The notes: generated from the sequence alone by a model not told the origin. A DNA stretch of 64,000 nucleotides from Oxalobacteraceae bacterium (GCA_013284265.1 JABTBR010000019.1:1-64000), one strand, 5' to 3'. Positions 28,234 through 37,290 are shown, numbered from the stretch's first letter. Translations and numbers: made by a program.

Positions 28234-29400
28234 TTACAGTCCGATTTTCTTCCGGCGCAGCTTAATCCATACAACCAAACCCGTTACGAAGAATGCCAGC
28301 GGCAGCAATCCGACCAGGCTGATAAAGATCCGCCCGCCCATGCCGAAAGCTTCGCCCGTATGCAGCGGGAACAGCCAGCTCAGGAGCTTGTCGCCGCCAC
28401 GGGCACGTTCGGGATCGATCACTCTCAACACCCTGGCATCACCTGAATCGATGCTGATGCGCGTCGCACCTGGGCCTTCGCGCAGCTCGTCGGGCTGGCG
28501 CAGGCGGATTTCAAAAGGCTGATCCGCTTTGGCGGGGAAGGACATGCGCGATACCCACCCCTCAGGAAACTGCGCCTGGGCCGAGCTCACCGCAAGCGCG
28601 AGCGACATGCCATCGACCGGGAGCGAACTCTGATTCGTCAGCTTGGCATTCGGCGTGAGCGGCGAAAGTGCGTTGACCGCCGGCGTCACCCACTGCGGCA
28701 TATTGAAGTAGATACCAGAAACCGCAGACACCAGCAGCACTGGCGCGGCAAAGAAGCCGCCCGCGCGGTGCAACTGAAAACTGAAACGCGGCCACGAGCC
28801 GCCGTGCCGCACCTTCAGCGCGTGCAGGATCGCCGATCGGGCCATGCGCGGCCACCACAAGATCATGCCTGTTACCAGGCTAAGCAGCAGCGACACGCCC
28901 GTGATCGCCACCACCACTTTGCCCACTTCGCCCGCCACCAGGTAGCGGTGTATATGGAACAGGGTCGGCATCAGCAAGGGACGCGACAGGCCGAACTCGC
29001 CCCAGTTGCGTTCGCCCCTCACATCCAGCTTGGCAGGGTCGACCATGACCTGGCGGGTGTGGGTCTGGCGCCACGGTGAGCTGTCCGGACCGGGGGAAGG
29101 GCGGTACCATGCGATGAAGACATCGCCTGCGCGCTCGGGCAATTCCAGCATGCCTGGCCGGCCATAGCGCGCGTCGCGGGCAAGCATCTCGGCCACGGCC
29201 TGGGTGAGGATGGGATTGGCGGGCATCGGATCGCGCGCGCTTAGTCCAGCGGGCGCGGCGACATGCAGCAAGCCGGGATTGAGCATGCTGTCGAGCTCGT
29301 GCATCCAGCTGAGGGCGGAACCGGTCAGGCCCAGCACGACAAGGATCGCTCCAAACACCAGGCTGGTCCACAGATGCAGGAAGCGGGCGAATTTTTTCAT
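28234..29400 (-). CDS. PepSY-associated membrane protein (PiuB-like)
   Basis: A 388-residue inner-membrane protein with four main membrane helices, at residues 8-32 (WTSLVFGAILVVLGLTGSAL), around 165, around 215 and at the C-terminus (FISLVGLLPLAFFVTGLVVWIKL). Periplasmic PepSY-like segments lie between them. Such proteins are often iron-regulated and encoded beside TonB-dependent receptors. They may help release iron from siderophores by reduction, but this is not established in general. It is divergent from a TonB receptor, with two Fur-like boxes between, which supports an iron role. Confidence 0.88.
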   Translation of the reverse strand: MKKFARFLHLWTSLVFGAILVVLGLTGSALSWMHELDSMLNPGLLHVAAPAGLSARDPMPANPILTQAVAEMLARDARYGRPGMLELPERAGDVFIAWYRPSPGPDSSPWRQTHTRQVMVDPAKLDVRGERNWGEFGLSRPLLMPTLFHIHRYLVAGEVGKVVVAITGVSLLLSLVTGMILWWPRMARSAILHALKVRHGGSWPRFSFQLHRAGGFFAAPVLLVSAVSGIYFNMPQWVTPAVNALSPLTPNAKLTNQSSLPVDGMSLALAVSSAQAQFPEGWVSRMSFPAKADQPFEIRLRQPDELREGPGATRISIDSGDARVLRVIDPERARGGDKLLSWLFPLHTGEAFGMGGRIFISLVGLLPLAFFVTGLVVWIKLRRKKIGL

Positions 29401-29431
29401 AGGTGTGCGGCAGCTTCGGGATCAATGTATA

Positions 29432-29484
29432 AATGAGAACAATTCTCAATATGCTTGATTGCTCAAATGATAGTGGTTATCATT
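29432..29484. promoter_or_regulatory. Two Fur-box-like sites between divergent iron genes
   Basis: TGAGAA-CAA-TTCTCA lies at 29434-29448, inside a 19-bp AT-rich palindrome. AATGATA-GTGGT-TATCATT lies at 29466-29484 and is a 19-bp site with perfect arms close to the Fur consensus GATAATGATAATCATTATC. They sit between the PepSY gene (start 29400) and the TonB receptor gene (start 29544). I infer repression of both by Fur with iron. Confidence 0.75.
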
Positions 29485-29543
29485 CGCATTTTACATTGCT
29501 TGGCGGGAAAGATCACCGCCGCATTTTCAAGGACTGTTGCCGT

Positions 29544-31682
29544 ATGCCTTCTATCAAGCCCATCACCCGTTCCGTTGCCGCCGCATGTATGGCCATGGCG
29601 GTTGGCAATTCGATTGCTCAATCCGCTGTGAGCAAGGGAGATGCGCCAGGTCCCGAGGTGGTGGTGACCGCGACGCGCGGCGAGAAGGCGATCGACCGCA
29701 TCCCGGGCGCGATCTCCGTCATCGGCCAGCAGGAACTGGCGTCGCAATACCTGATCGCGGACGATCCATCGCAGGCGCTGGCGGCCTTCATTCCAGGTTA
29801 TGCGCCCAGCCGCCAGAAGATGACGTCAACCGGCGAATCGCTGCGCGGCCGTCAGCCGCTGATTCTGCTCGACGGCATCCCGCAATCGAATCCGCTACGC
29901 GCCGGCATGCGCGAAGGCTACTTCGCCGACAGCTTCATCATCGAACGCATCGAAGTCATCAACGGGGCCTCCGCCGTGCAGGGCATGGGCGCGACGGGCG
30001 GCATCATCAACTACATCACCAAGGCACCACGCAGCAATGGCACCACGTTCGGCGTCAACGTGCGCGCCTCGACCCAGCTGCGCTCCGACAATCTGGACTG
30101 GAAGAACGGCTACTCGCTGATCCACCGATCCGATGCCTTCGATTTCCTGGGCTATGCGGCCGTGCAAAAGCGCGGCATGAGCTACGACGGCAATGGCCGC
30201 CGCCTCGGCATCGACAACGTCCAGGGCGATACCCTGGACACGCAAGGCAATGACCTGTTCCTCAAGATCGGCAAGACCGTTGGCGCGCAGCGCCTGCAAC
30301 TGTCGCTGAACCGCTTCAATCTGGAGGGGAATGGCGACTACATGAACGATCCCGGCGTGGTGGCGGCGGGCATTCCCACCAGCTCCCTGCCGGGCACGCC
30401 GATCGGTATGGCGCCGCGTAACAAGGTGCGCAGCGCGAGCCTGGACTATCGCCACGCGGACCTGGCCGGCGGCAGCTTCAGCGCCCAGCTGTTCGGCCAT
30501 CATTTTGAATCCCTGTACGGCGCCACCAAGGTCGCGACCTTCCAGGACGTCCGCATCGCTGCGCGCGATACCCTGTGGGACCAGTCGCAGATCATCGCCG
30601 ACAAACTGGGCGCGCGGGCGACCTACGTGCGTCCGGATACGTTTATCACCGGACTGGAAGCCACCGTCGGCCTGGACGTGCTGCGCGATCAGACCGAGCA
30701 AAGCCTGGCGCTGACAAAGCGCACCTGGGTGCCGCTGCTGAAGTTCAAGTCGACCGCACCGTTTGCTCAGCTCGAATATGAATTCGGTACGGTCACCGTG
30801 CGCGGCGGCGTGCGCCGCGAATCCGCCAGGCTCACCGTCGATACCTACACGACGCTGGCGTTCTATGGCAACCGTCTGGTGCAGGGCGGCTCCGCGGAGT
30901 TCTCCGAATCGGTCAAGAACATCGGCGCGGTCTGGCGCTTTGCGCCGCAGTGGTCGGCCTTCGCCGCCAGCTCGGAAGGTTTCGGTTTGCCGGACGCGGG
31001 CCTGGTGCTGCGTGGCGTGACGGCAGTGGGCCAGTCAGTGTCGAGTTTGATCAGTCTTCAGCCCATCGTCACCCGCAACAATGAGGTCGGCGTCAACTGG
31101 CGCGGCGCCAATGGGCAGTTCGGCATTTCGCGCTATGACTCGCGCTCCAAGCTGGGCAGCGTGATCCGGATTAACTCGGCCGGTATCGGGCTGGTGGAGC
31201 GCGTCCCCACCACCGTCAAAGGCTGGGAGGTGAGCGGCGAATGGCGTCCGGCCAAGCCTTTGTCGGTGTCCGGCAGCTATGCGCACACCGATGGCAAGAC
31301 CGCCGCGACCCAAGGCGCAGCGATGGACCTGTCGCTGGGCGCGCGTTCGCAGGGACCGGACAAGGCTACGCTGGCGGGTAACTGGAAGTGGACGCCTGCG
31401 ACCCAGTTGCGCCTGCAGGCCGTGCACCTGTTCGACCGCGACATCAACGTCGGCCGGGTGGTCGGCACCAGCAAGCTGGAAGAGCATTTCAAGGGCTATA
31501 CCCTGGTCGACGCGGCAGCAAGCTTCGATACGCGCCACGGCAAGTTCGGCGTCAGCATGGAGAACCTGTTCGACAAGCAGTACGTCGGCTACTACTCGCA
31601 GGCAGTCTCGGCGACCGATGCAGGCAATAGCTATGCAGGCCGTGGCCGTACCCTGGCCATGAACTGGAGCCGCATGTTCTGA
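29544..31682 (+). CDS. TonB-dependent receptor (iron/siderophore type)
   Basis: A 712-residue outer-membrane receptor. The start at 29544 gives a signal peptide ending around NSIAQSA. A TonB-box-like stretch PEVVVTATR follows. The plug domain (about residues 50-165) carries ISVIGQQEL, the LLDGIPQ segment, and IERIEVINGASAVQGMGATGGIINYITK. A 22-strand barrel ends in the required aromatic residue (WSRMF). An earlier in-frame ATG at 29433 lies inside the Fur box. The substrate is probably a ferric siderophore; the exact ligand cannot be told. It is divergent from the PiuB-like gene. Confidence 0.92.
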   Translation: MPSIKPITRSVAAACMAMAVGNSIAQSAVSKGDAPGPEVVVTATRGEKAIDRIPGAISVIGQQELASQYLIADDPSQALAAFIPGYAPSRQKMTSTGESLRGRQPLILLDGIPQSNPLRAGMREGYFADSFIIERIEVINGASAVQGMGATGGIINYITKAPRSNGTTFGVNVRASTQLRSDNLDWKNGYSLIHRSDAFDFLGYAAVQKRGMSYDGNGRRLGIDNVQGDTLDTQGNDLFLKIGKTVGAQRLQLSLNRFNLEGNGDYMNDPGVVAAGIPTSSLPGTPIGMAPRNKVRSASLDYRHADLAGGSFSAQLFGHHFESLYGATKVATFQDVRIAARDTLWDQSQIIADKLGARATYVRPDTFITGLEATVGLDVLRDQTEQSLALTKRTWVPLLKFKSTAPFAQLEYEFGTVTVRGGVRRESARLTVDTYTTLAFYGNRLVQGGSAEFSESVKNIGAVWRFAPQWSAFAASSEGFGLPDAGLVLRGVTAVGQSVSSLISLQPIVTRNNEVGVNWRGANGQFGISRYDSRSKLGSVIRINSAGIGLVERVPTTVKGWEVSGEWRPAKPLSVSGSYAHTDGKTAATQGAAMDLSLGARSQGPDKATLAGNWKWTPATQLRLQAVHLFDRDINVGRVVGTSKLEEHFKGYTLVDAAASFDTRHGKFGVSMENLFDKQYVGYYSQAVSATDAGNSYAGRGRTLAMNWSRMF

Positions 31683-31689
31683 TTGGTTA

Positions 31690-31738
31690 ATTGGGTTTGG
31701 CTATCTATTTAATAGAATTAATTTAGTATACATATTAT
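31690..31738 (+). promoter_or_regulatory. OxyR-like site and promoter upstream of the catalase
   Basis: The tetramers ATTG (31690-31693), CTAT (31701-31704), ATAG (31712-31715) and TTAG (31723-31726) are spaced by seven bases each. This matches the OxyR pattern ATAG-N7-CTAT-N7-ATAG-N7-CTAT at 13 of 16 positions. A -10-like TATTAT lies at 31733-31738 with a poor -35, as is usual for OxyR-activated promoters. The region is AT-rich, so chance matches are possible. Confidence 0.45.
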
Positions 31739-31784
31739 GGAAAAGGCAATAAGGTGTTCTTTCCCTAACTGAACGGAAAAAACA

Positions 31785-33320
31785 ATGATGCCTACCTCCT
31801 GCCATGCGATCCACCGCCTTTCCGTGCTGACCTTGTCCGCCGTCGCCTGTACCAGCATGGCCGCCACGACCTTAACGCGCGACAACGGTGCCCCGATCGG
31901 CGATAACCAGAACTCGCAAACGGCCGGCCCCAACGGCCCGGTGCTGCTGCAGGACGTGCAGTTGATACAGAAGCTGCAGCGGTTTGACCGCGAACGGGTG
32001 CCGGAGCGGGTCGTGCATGCGCGCGGCGCCGGCGCCTATGGCGTGTTTGTCGCCAGCCAGGATGTGTCCGACCTGACCCGGGCGGCGCTGTTCCGGCCTG
32101 GCACGCAGACGCCGGTATTTGTGCGTTTTTCCAGCGTCATCCACGGCAATCACTCTCCGGAAACGCTGCGTGATCCGCGCGGCTTCGGCACCAAGTTCTA
32201 CACGGCCGAGGGCAACTGGGATCTGGTCGGCAACAACCTGCCGATCTTCTTTATCCGCGACGCCATCAAGTTCCCGGATATGGTGCATTCGCTGAAACCA
32301 TCCCCGGACAGCAATCTGCAAGACCCGAACCGTTTCTTCGATTTCTTCTCGCATCAGCCGGAAGCGACCCATATGCTGACGCGGGTGTACTCGGACTTCG
32401 GCACGCCGGCCAGCTACCGTGAAATGGACGGCAATAGCGTTCACGCCTATAAGTTCGTCAATACCAAGGGCCAGGTTCACTACGTAAAATTCCACTGGAA
32501 AAGCCTGCAAGGCCAGAAGACGCTGAACGCCAAGGAGTCGGCGGCGATCCAGGCGGTCGACTTCAATCACATGACGCGTGACCTGATGGCGGCCATCAAG
32601 CAAGGCAATTTCCCGCAATGGGAGCTGTATATCCAGACGATCACACCGGCGCAGCTGGCGGCGTTCGATTTCGACGGACTGGACGCGACCAAGATCTGGC
32701 CGGGTGTGCCGGAAGTGAAAGTGGGCAGCATGACCTTGAACAAGAGCCCCGACAATGTGTTCCTGGAGACCGAACAGTCGGCGCTGGCGCCGTCGAATCT
32801 GGTACCCGGCATCGAGGCATCGGAAGACCGCTTGCTGCAAGGGCGCATGTTCTCCTACGCTGACACGCAGTTGCACCGGATCGGTACCAACGGCCTGCAA
32901 TTGCCGGTGAACCGTCCACGCAACGCGGCGCTCAACTACAACCAGGATGGCGAGCAAAATGGCGGCAACCGCAAGGGCGATATCAATTTCCAGCCGAGCG
33001 CCCATGCCGATCTGGCCGACGATGCCCAGTACAAATCCAGCCAGCTGCCGCTGAGCGGCACGACCCAGCAGGCGCGCACCGCCAAGCCGCAGAACTTCAA
33101 GCAGGCAGGGGAGTTCTACCGTTCATTGAACGCGCAGCAGCAGGCCAACCTGGTGGCCAACCTGGCTGGCGATCTGGGCCAGGTGAAGGATGAGAAAGTG
33201 AAAACCATCATGCTGTCTTATTTCCACAAGGCAGATGCGGGCTATGGGCGTGCGCTGGCTCAGGCGCTGAAGGCAGACACTGCCGGGGTGGCGGCGCAAG
33301 CGGCCCAGTTGCGCGATTAA
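31785..33320 (+). CDS. katB: Exported heme catalase (KatB-like)
   Basis: A 511-residue clade-type small-subunit catalase with an N-terminal signal peptide (LSVLTLSAVACTSMAA), so probably periplasmic. It disproportionates hydrogen peroxide. The active-site His is in ERVVHARGAGAYGVF, the distal Asn in LVGNNLPIFFIRDAIKFPD and the proximal heme-ligand Tyr in RMFSYADTQLHRIG. The signal peptide separates it from cytoplasmic KatA and matches Pseudomonas KatB. Two ATGs are adjacent (31785 and 31788). An OxyR-like site lies upstream. It stands alone. Confidence 0.93.
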   Translation: MMPTSCHAIHRLSVLTLSAVACTSMAATTLTRDNGAPIGDNQNSQTAGPNGPVLLQDVQLIQKLQRFDRERVPERVVHARGAGAYGVFVASQDVSDLTRAALFRPGTQTPVFVRFSSVIHGNHSPETLRDPRGFGTKFYTAEGNWDLVGNNLPIFFIRDAIKFPDMVHSLKPSPDSNLQDPNRFFDFFSHQPEATHMLTRVYSDFGTPASYREMDGNSVHAYKFVNTKGQVHYVKFHWKSLQGQKTLNAKESAAIQAVDFNHMTRDLMAAIKQGNFPQWELYIQTITPAQLAAFDFDGLDATKIWPGVPEVKVGSMTLNKSPDNVFLETEQSALAPSNLVPGIEASEDRLLQGRMFSYADTQLHRIGTNGLQLPVNRPRNAALNYNQDGEQNGGNRKGDINFQPSAHADLADDAQYKSSQLPLSGTTQQARTAKPQNFKQAGEFYRSLNAQQQANLVANLAGDLGQVKDEKVKTIMLSYFHKADAGYGRALAQALKADTAGVAAQAAQLRD

Positions 33321-33367
33321 GGCATGCGGCCGGGCTCTGGCCGCGAACGGGCGCCGTGTTTACTGCC

Positions 33368-33877
33368 TTACTTTGGATCCGTGGAATTGCAGGTGGCCGT
33401 TGTAAATTCCATAGTCCAATTGGTCTCCCAGCTTTTGCCCTGATCGTTGGAAAAGGCCTGTTCCCAGCGCGGCTTGCTGCCTGGGACCGCAAGCCACGTA
33501 AAGCGCACCTTGATCGCCTGTCCATTCAGAAAATCGTCGGCAAAGAACAGGCCGGTGTGGTCTGAAAATTTGCCGATGACGGGCGTGTCGAGCTGCGTTG
33601 GATTGCGTCCATCCAGCCACCAGATCGACCACGTTTCAGTCTGCTGGCAGTATGAGCGCATCGCGGCTGCGCGGAATTTTCCTTCGGGGAAGTGGAGGAT
33701 ATTGTCCTCCAGGTTGCCGAAGCCGCCCAGGATCTTGGACGTCGACGACTGGCCGTCAAATTCGGTCCACTGATCGCAGTCGCTGAGGCGCGAATTCAGG
33801 CGCCGGTGTTTGACTGTCCAGTCGCCGATGATGAAGTCGAAGTCGCTTGGGGCGGCGCTATCGTGCGGGAGGGGCAT
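33368..33877 (-). CDS. DUF1579-like hypothetical protein
   Basis: A 169-residue cytoplasmic protein. The N-terminal DFDFIIGDWTVKHRRLNSRL, the segment GFGNLEDNILHFPEGKFRAAAMRSY and the tail WEQAFSNDQGKSWETNWTMEFTTA recall DUF1579-type beta-barrel proteins, which are related to lipocalin folds. The function is unknown. Its start lies 15 bases after the stop of a 58-codon gene on the same strand, so the two may be co-transcribed. The cysteine at the C-terminus is not an obvious site. Confidence 0.75.
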   Translation of the reverse strand: MPLPHDSAAPSDFDFIIGDWTVKHRRLNSRLSDCDQWTEFDGQSSTSKILGGFGNLEDNILHFPEGKFRAAAMRSYCQQTETWSIWWLDGRNPTQLDTPVIGKFSDHTGLFFADDFLNGQAIKVRFTWLAVPGSKPRWEQAFSNDQGKSWETNWTMEFTTATCNSTDPK

Positions 33878-33892
33878 GGGTTTTCGCGGGCC

Positions 33893-34069
33893 TTATTTTG
33901 CGGTTTTGCCGGACAGGGATTGCTGCAGAAGCATTAAGCACAGGGTAAATACGGCGATGAAAATTGCCTTGTACCAATCGACCACGTGCAGTTCCGTCAT
34001 CACGCCATCGTAGAGCGCGCTGGCGATTCCAGTGCCGACGGCGGTGGCCAGAGCCATCAATTTTTTCAT
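33893..34069 (-). CDS. Small membrane protein, 58 residues, unknown
   Basis: A short gene supported by a start with AGGA about 10 bases upstream and by sensible protein features. The N-terminal stretch MKKLMALATAVGTGIASALY is followed by DGVMTELHVVDWYKA, and a second hydrophobic helix AIFIAVFTLCLMLLQQS ends in SGKTAK. The negative/positive charge layout fits a two-helix inner-membrane protein. A longer open frame on the same strand in another phase (33858-34118) is arginine-rich and non-native in composition. I do not recognise the family. Confidence 0.6.
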   Translation of the reverse strand: MKKLMALATAVGTGIASALYDGVMTELHVVDWYKAIFIAVFTLCLMLLQQSLSGKTAK

Positions 34070-34127
34070 ATCGTTTATTCCTGCAAAAGATTAGATTATT
34101 TTTACTCGCGCCGTGCACACGACCGCG

Positions 34128-34838
34128 TCACATCAGCAGCGCCGTCACCAGATTCTTGCGGCCTTCGGTGACACTGCCATCGAAGCGCAGCGCCGCTTCC
34201 ACATGGCTCAAATGCCGCATCATGATGTCAGTTGCCTTGTCGGCGTCGCCGGCTTTGGCCGCTTCCAGAAAGGCCATGTGTTCATCCGACGAGCACACCG
34301 CATCGCGCTCGGACTGATACAGCATGGTGATCAGCGAGCTGCGGCCCACCAGCTCCTTGATGATGTCTGTCAGCACGGCGTTGCCCACCACGTCGGCCAG
34401 CAGCACGTGAAAATCTCCCAGCAATTCCGAGCGCATCTTGGACGGCACATTGGCCAGCGCGCCGCGTTCGGCTTTCAGATGTTTTTCCAGCGCGCGGTAA
34501 TCGGCCGCCCTGGCCTTGGCCACGAACTCGCGCACCATCGCGCTTTCGATCACGCGGCGCGCGGCGAAGATGTCGCGCGATTCCTGTTCGCTGGGCTGGC
34601 TGACGAAGGCGCCCTTGTCGGGAACGATGTTGATCAGTTTGTCCTTGGACAGGATCAGCAGCGCGGCGCGGATCTTGGTGCGGCTGACCGAATACAGGCG
34701 CGACAGCGCCTCTTCGCGCAACTTGGTGCCAGGTGGAAGCTTGCGGGCGGCGATGGCTTCGGCGATGTCGCTGGCGATCTCATTCGAACTGTCGCCGGTG
34801 CCGGTTTTTTCTAGCGTTGCTGCGAGTGGATTGTTCAT
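34128..34838 (-). CDS. GntR family transcriptional regulator with FCD domain
   Basis: A 236-residue FadR-subfamily repressor. The winged helix at residues 15-85 includes KLPPGTKLREEALSRLYSVSRTKIRAALLILSKDKLINIVPDKGAFVSQP. It is followed by the all-helical FCD ligand domain with metal-ligand-type histidines (LLGDFHVLLADVVGN, MMRHLSHVEAALRFDGS). FCD proteins often sense carboxylic acids. The ATG at 34838 has only a weak ribosome site; a TTG at 34850 is an alternative. Targets are unknown. It is divergent from the amylase gene 428 bp away, and a TGCAATTTGCA palindrome lies between. Confidence 0.88.
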   Translation of the reverse strand: MNNPLAATLEKTGTGDSSNEIASDIAEAIAARKLPPGTKLREEALSRLYSVSRTKIRAALLILSKDKLINIVPDKGAFVSQPSEQESRDIFAARRVIESAMVREFVAKARAADYRALEKHLKAERGALANVPSKMRSELLGDFHVLLADVVGNAVLTDIIKELVGRSSLITMLYQSERDAVCSSDEHMAFLEAAKAGDADKATDIMMRHLSHVEAALRFDGSVTEGRKNLVTALLM

Positions 34839-35266
34839 TAATAAAACCAAGGAAACCTGAAAAATGCCGACCGGCCGCGCAGTGGGCGCCGGCGAGCAGG
34901 GTGCTGAGCAGCAACTAATCCTCCATCATACATCGGCTCTGCCGTATTGACTACTTTACATCGCTTGCAATTTGCACACTACCAAGGCTCACTGAATTTG
35001 GCGTGTAAGTTAGTTACAAATGATGCTCGATGTCACATATCGTTCCGATACTCACTGTGCACTTTGTGATATTTTTTTGCGTGCGGCGGTAAACCTTTGT
35101 GTACTTCTGCTACATTTCGTCTCGGAGGAAATATTTTGATGACGGCAAAAAGCCGCGTCCTCTGCAATTTGCAATAAACGGCCCCCGGTGTGCGAGGAGA
35201 CAGATACCGGGACGCTGTGTAAGTCTTTAGCTGCATTCCCTTACCTATAACCATAAGGAAGCACAC
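34839..35266. promoter_or_regulatory. Divergent control region of gntR and the amylase, with repeated TGCAATTTGCA
   Basis: This 428-bp gap holds two identical 11-bp palindromes, TGCAA-T-TTGCA, at 34966-34976 and 35163-35173, 197 bp apart. Such sites resemble operators for LacI- or GntR-type repressors. The amylase has AAGGAAG at 35255-35261 just before its ATG. The leader also has a short GC hairpin region around 35180-35215. No gene is supported here. Confidence 0.4.
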
Positions 35267-37153
35267 ATGAAACGTCATACCCAATCCCGTACTGTGAAAT
35301 CCCTGCTGGCAGCCAGTGCGCTGCTGGGCGGGGCGCTGGCAGCGCCAGTGCAGGCGGCCAATTTCAACCCGGCCGATACTTCGGTACAAATGTTCCGCTG
35401 GAAGTGGAACGATATCGCCAAGGAGTGCACCAACTTCCTGGGTCCGAAAGGCTTTGGCGCGGTGCAGATTTCGCCGCCGCACGCTTCGGCCAGCCTGGGC
35501 ACCTGGTGGGATATCTACCAGCCGGTCAGCTTCGTTTCGCTGAAAAGCAATATGGGCACCGAGGCCGAGTTCCAGGCCATGATCAACACCTGCCACACGG
35601 CCAAGGTGCGCATCTACGCCGATGTGGTGGTTAATCACCTGGCCGCCGGCTCCGGTACCGCGACCGACGGCAGCGCCTGGAATTCCACGTCGCTGACCTA
35701 TCCCTTCTTCAGTAGCAGCGATTTCCACCCTAACTGCGATATCGCCGGCGGCGATTACGGTTCGCCGGGCAACCGCAGCAATGTGATCAACTGCCGACTG
35801 AGCGGCCTGCCGGATCTGAAAACGGAGAGCAGCTATGTGCGCGGCCAGATCAATACCTATTTGACCAAGCTGATCAACATGGGTGTCGATGGCTTGCGTT
35901 TCGATGCGGCCAAGCACATCGCCGCGGCGGACATGATTGCCATCAGCAATGGCATCACCCATACGACCAAGGCGGGCGAGACCTTGTGGGTCACGCAGGA
36001 AGTGATCCCGGACAGCAATGTTGTGCGCTCGGACTACTACAGCGCGGGCGGCCTGAACGAGTTCCAGTATCCCTTCGCCATCAAGGCCATGTTCCGCAAC
36101 GAGAACGGTGCGAACATTTCGCAGGTGCGCACCATCATGGGGACGCCGGGTAACTGGGGTGGGACCTGGGGCTTTATCCCAAGCGATAAGGCCAGCGTCT
36201 TCGTCAACAACTGGGATACCGAGCGCAACGGCAGCTCCCTGGTGGCCAGCAACTTCGTATCGGGCGCGACCAACGATACCAACGGCACCAAGCGCTACGA
36301 TCTGGCTAACATCTTCATGCTGGCCTGGCCTTACGGTTCGGCGCAGATCCATTCGGGCTTCCGCTTCAGCAACTACGATCAGGGCCCGCCAAGCGCCAGC
36401 CCATTTGATGCGAACGGCAATCCGCTGATCAACCAGTCGTGGGACTTCATCCACCGCTGGAGTGATATCGCCAATATGGTCGCCTTCCGTTCGACCACCT
36501 CGGGCGAAGGTGTGAGCAACTTCACCAGCGGCACTGGCAATCAGGTCGCCTTCAGCCGTGGCGCCAAAGGCTGGGTGGCCGTCAACAACGACAGCTCCGC
36601 CTGGACCGGCTCCTTCCAGACCTCGCTGCCTGCTGGCACCTATTGCAACGTTGCGCATGGTTTACTGGCAGCGGGCGGCGCCAGCTGCACCAGCGATAGC
36701 GTGACGGTGGGCAGCAACGGTATTGCCACCGTGACGATTCCCGCCAATGGCGGTTCGGTGGTGCCGGCGGTTGCCCTGCACATCAATCAGAAGTCCAGCG
36801 TGACCGGCGGCGGTGGCGGCGGCAGCTGCACCACGGTTGACGTGAAATTCCGTGTGGCCAATGCCAATACGGTGGTCGGTCAGGACGTTTACGTGGCGGG
36901 CAACCGCAGCGAACTGGGTAACTGGACGCCGACGGCCGGCGACAAGCTGACCATCGAAGGTAGTGGCGCAAACGCGGCCTGGTCGCGCACCTTCCAGCTG
37001 CCGCCGCAGACGGCGATCCAGTACAAGTTCATGAAATACGGCGTGGCCACTGTGTGGGAAAGCAATCAGACCACCAGCAGCGGCAATCGCGAAGCGACCA
37101 CGCCAGCTTGCGGTTCCACGCTGACGCTGGACGCAGGTAATTTCAAGTTTTGA
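35267..37153 (+). CDS. Secreted alpha-amylase (GH13) with C-terminal CBM20
   Basis: A 628-residue exported starch hydrolase. The signal peptide spans residues 1-31 (ending APVQAA). The GH13 regions are I ADVVVNH (residues 118-124), II GLRFDAAKH with nucleophile Asp213, III VTQEVI with acid/base Glu245, and IV FVNNWD (residues 312-317). In region IV the third catalytic Asp317 is kept, but the residue before it is Trp316 where most alpha-amylases have His. A glycine linker (TGGGGGGSC, about residue 513) leads to a starch-binding CBM20 of about 105 residues with WTPTAGDKL and YKFMKYG. Expected to cut alpha-1,4-glucans outside the cell. Confidence 0.93.
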   Translation: MKRHTQSRTVKSLLAASALLGGALAAPVQAANFNPADTSVQMFRWKWNDIAKECTNFLGPKGFGAVQISPPHASASLGTWWDIYQPVSFVSLKSNMGTEAEFQAMINTCHTAKVRIYADVVVNHLAAGSGTATDGSAWNSTSLTYPFFSSSDFHPNCDIAGGDYGSPGNRSNVINCRLSGLPDLKTESSYVRGQINTYLTKLINMGVDGLRFDAAKHIAAADMIAISNGITHTTKAGETLWVTQEVIPDSNVVRSDYYSAGGLNEFQYPFAIKAMFRNENGANISQVRTIMGTPGNWGGTWGFIPSDKASVFVNNWDTERNGSSLVASNFVSGATNDTNGTKRYDLANIFMLAWPYGSAQIHSGFRFSNYDQGPPSASPFDANGNPLINQSWDFIHRWSDIANMVAFRSTTSGEGVSNFTSGTGNQVAFSRGAKGWVAVNNDSSAWTGSFQTSLPAGTYCNVAHGLLAAGGASCTSDSVTVGSNGIATVTIPANGGSVVPAVALHINQKSSVTGGGGGGSCTTVDVKFRVANANTVVGQDVYVAGNRSELGNWTPTAGDKLTIEGSGANAAWSRTFQLPPQTAIQYKFMKYGVATVWESNQTTSSGNREATTPACGSTLTLDAGNFKF

Positions 37154-37196
37154 TCGGGGTAGGAGCAGTCTCGTAGTTTGATACGGCGACTTTGAG

Positions 37197-37233
37197 CCAG
37201 GCCTCCGGCGTTTGCCGGTTGCCTGGTTTTTTT
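37197..37233 (+). terminator. Terminator after the amylase gene
   Basis: A hairpin pairs CCAGGC (37197-37202) with GCCTGG (37221-37226) and inner CCGGC with GCCGG, followed by seven T residues. It lies 44 bases after the amylase stop. Confidence 0.88.
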
Positions 37234-37290
37234 GCGTTTAAAGCAAAGCGCTGAGGGGGGGATTTGTGCCAAGAGGCCGCTGGCTGTCTT

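Noticed and set aside
33858..34118. 86-codon minus-strand frame overlapping the 58-residue membrane gene
   Set aside because: Arginine-rich translation and no ribosome site; the alternative phase gives a well-formed membrane protein.
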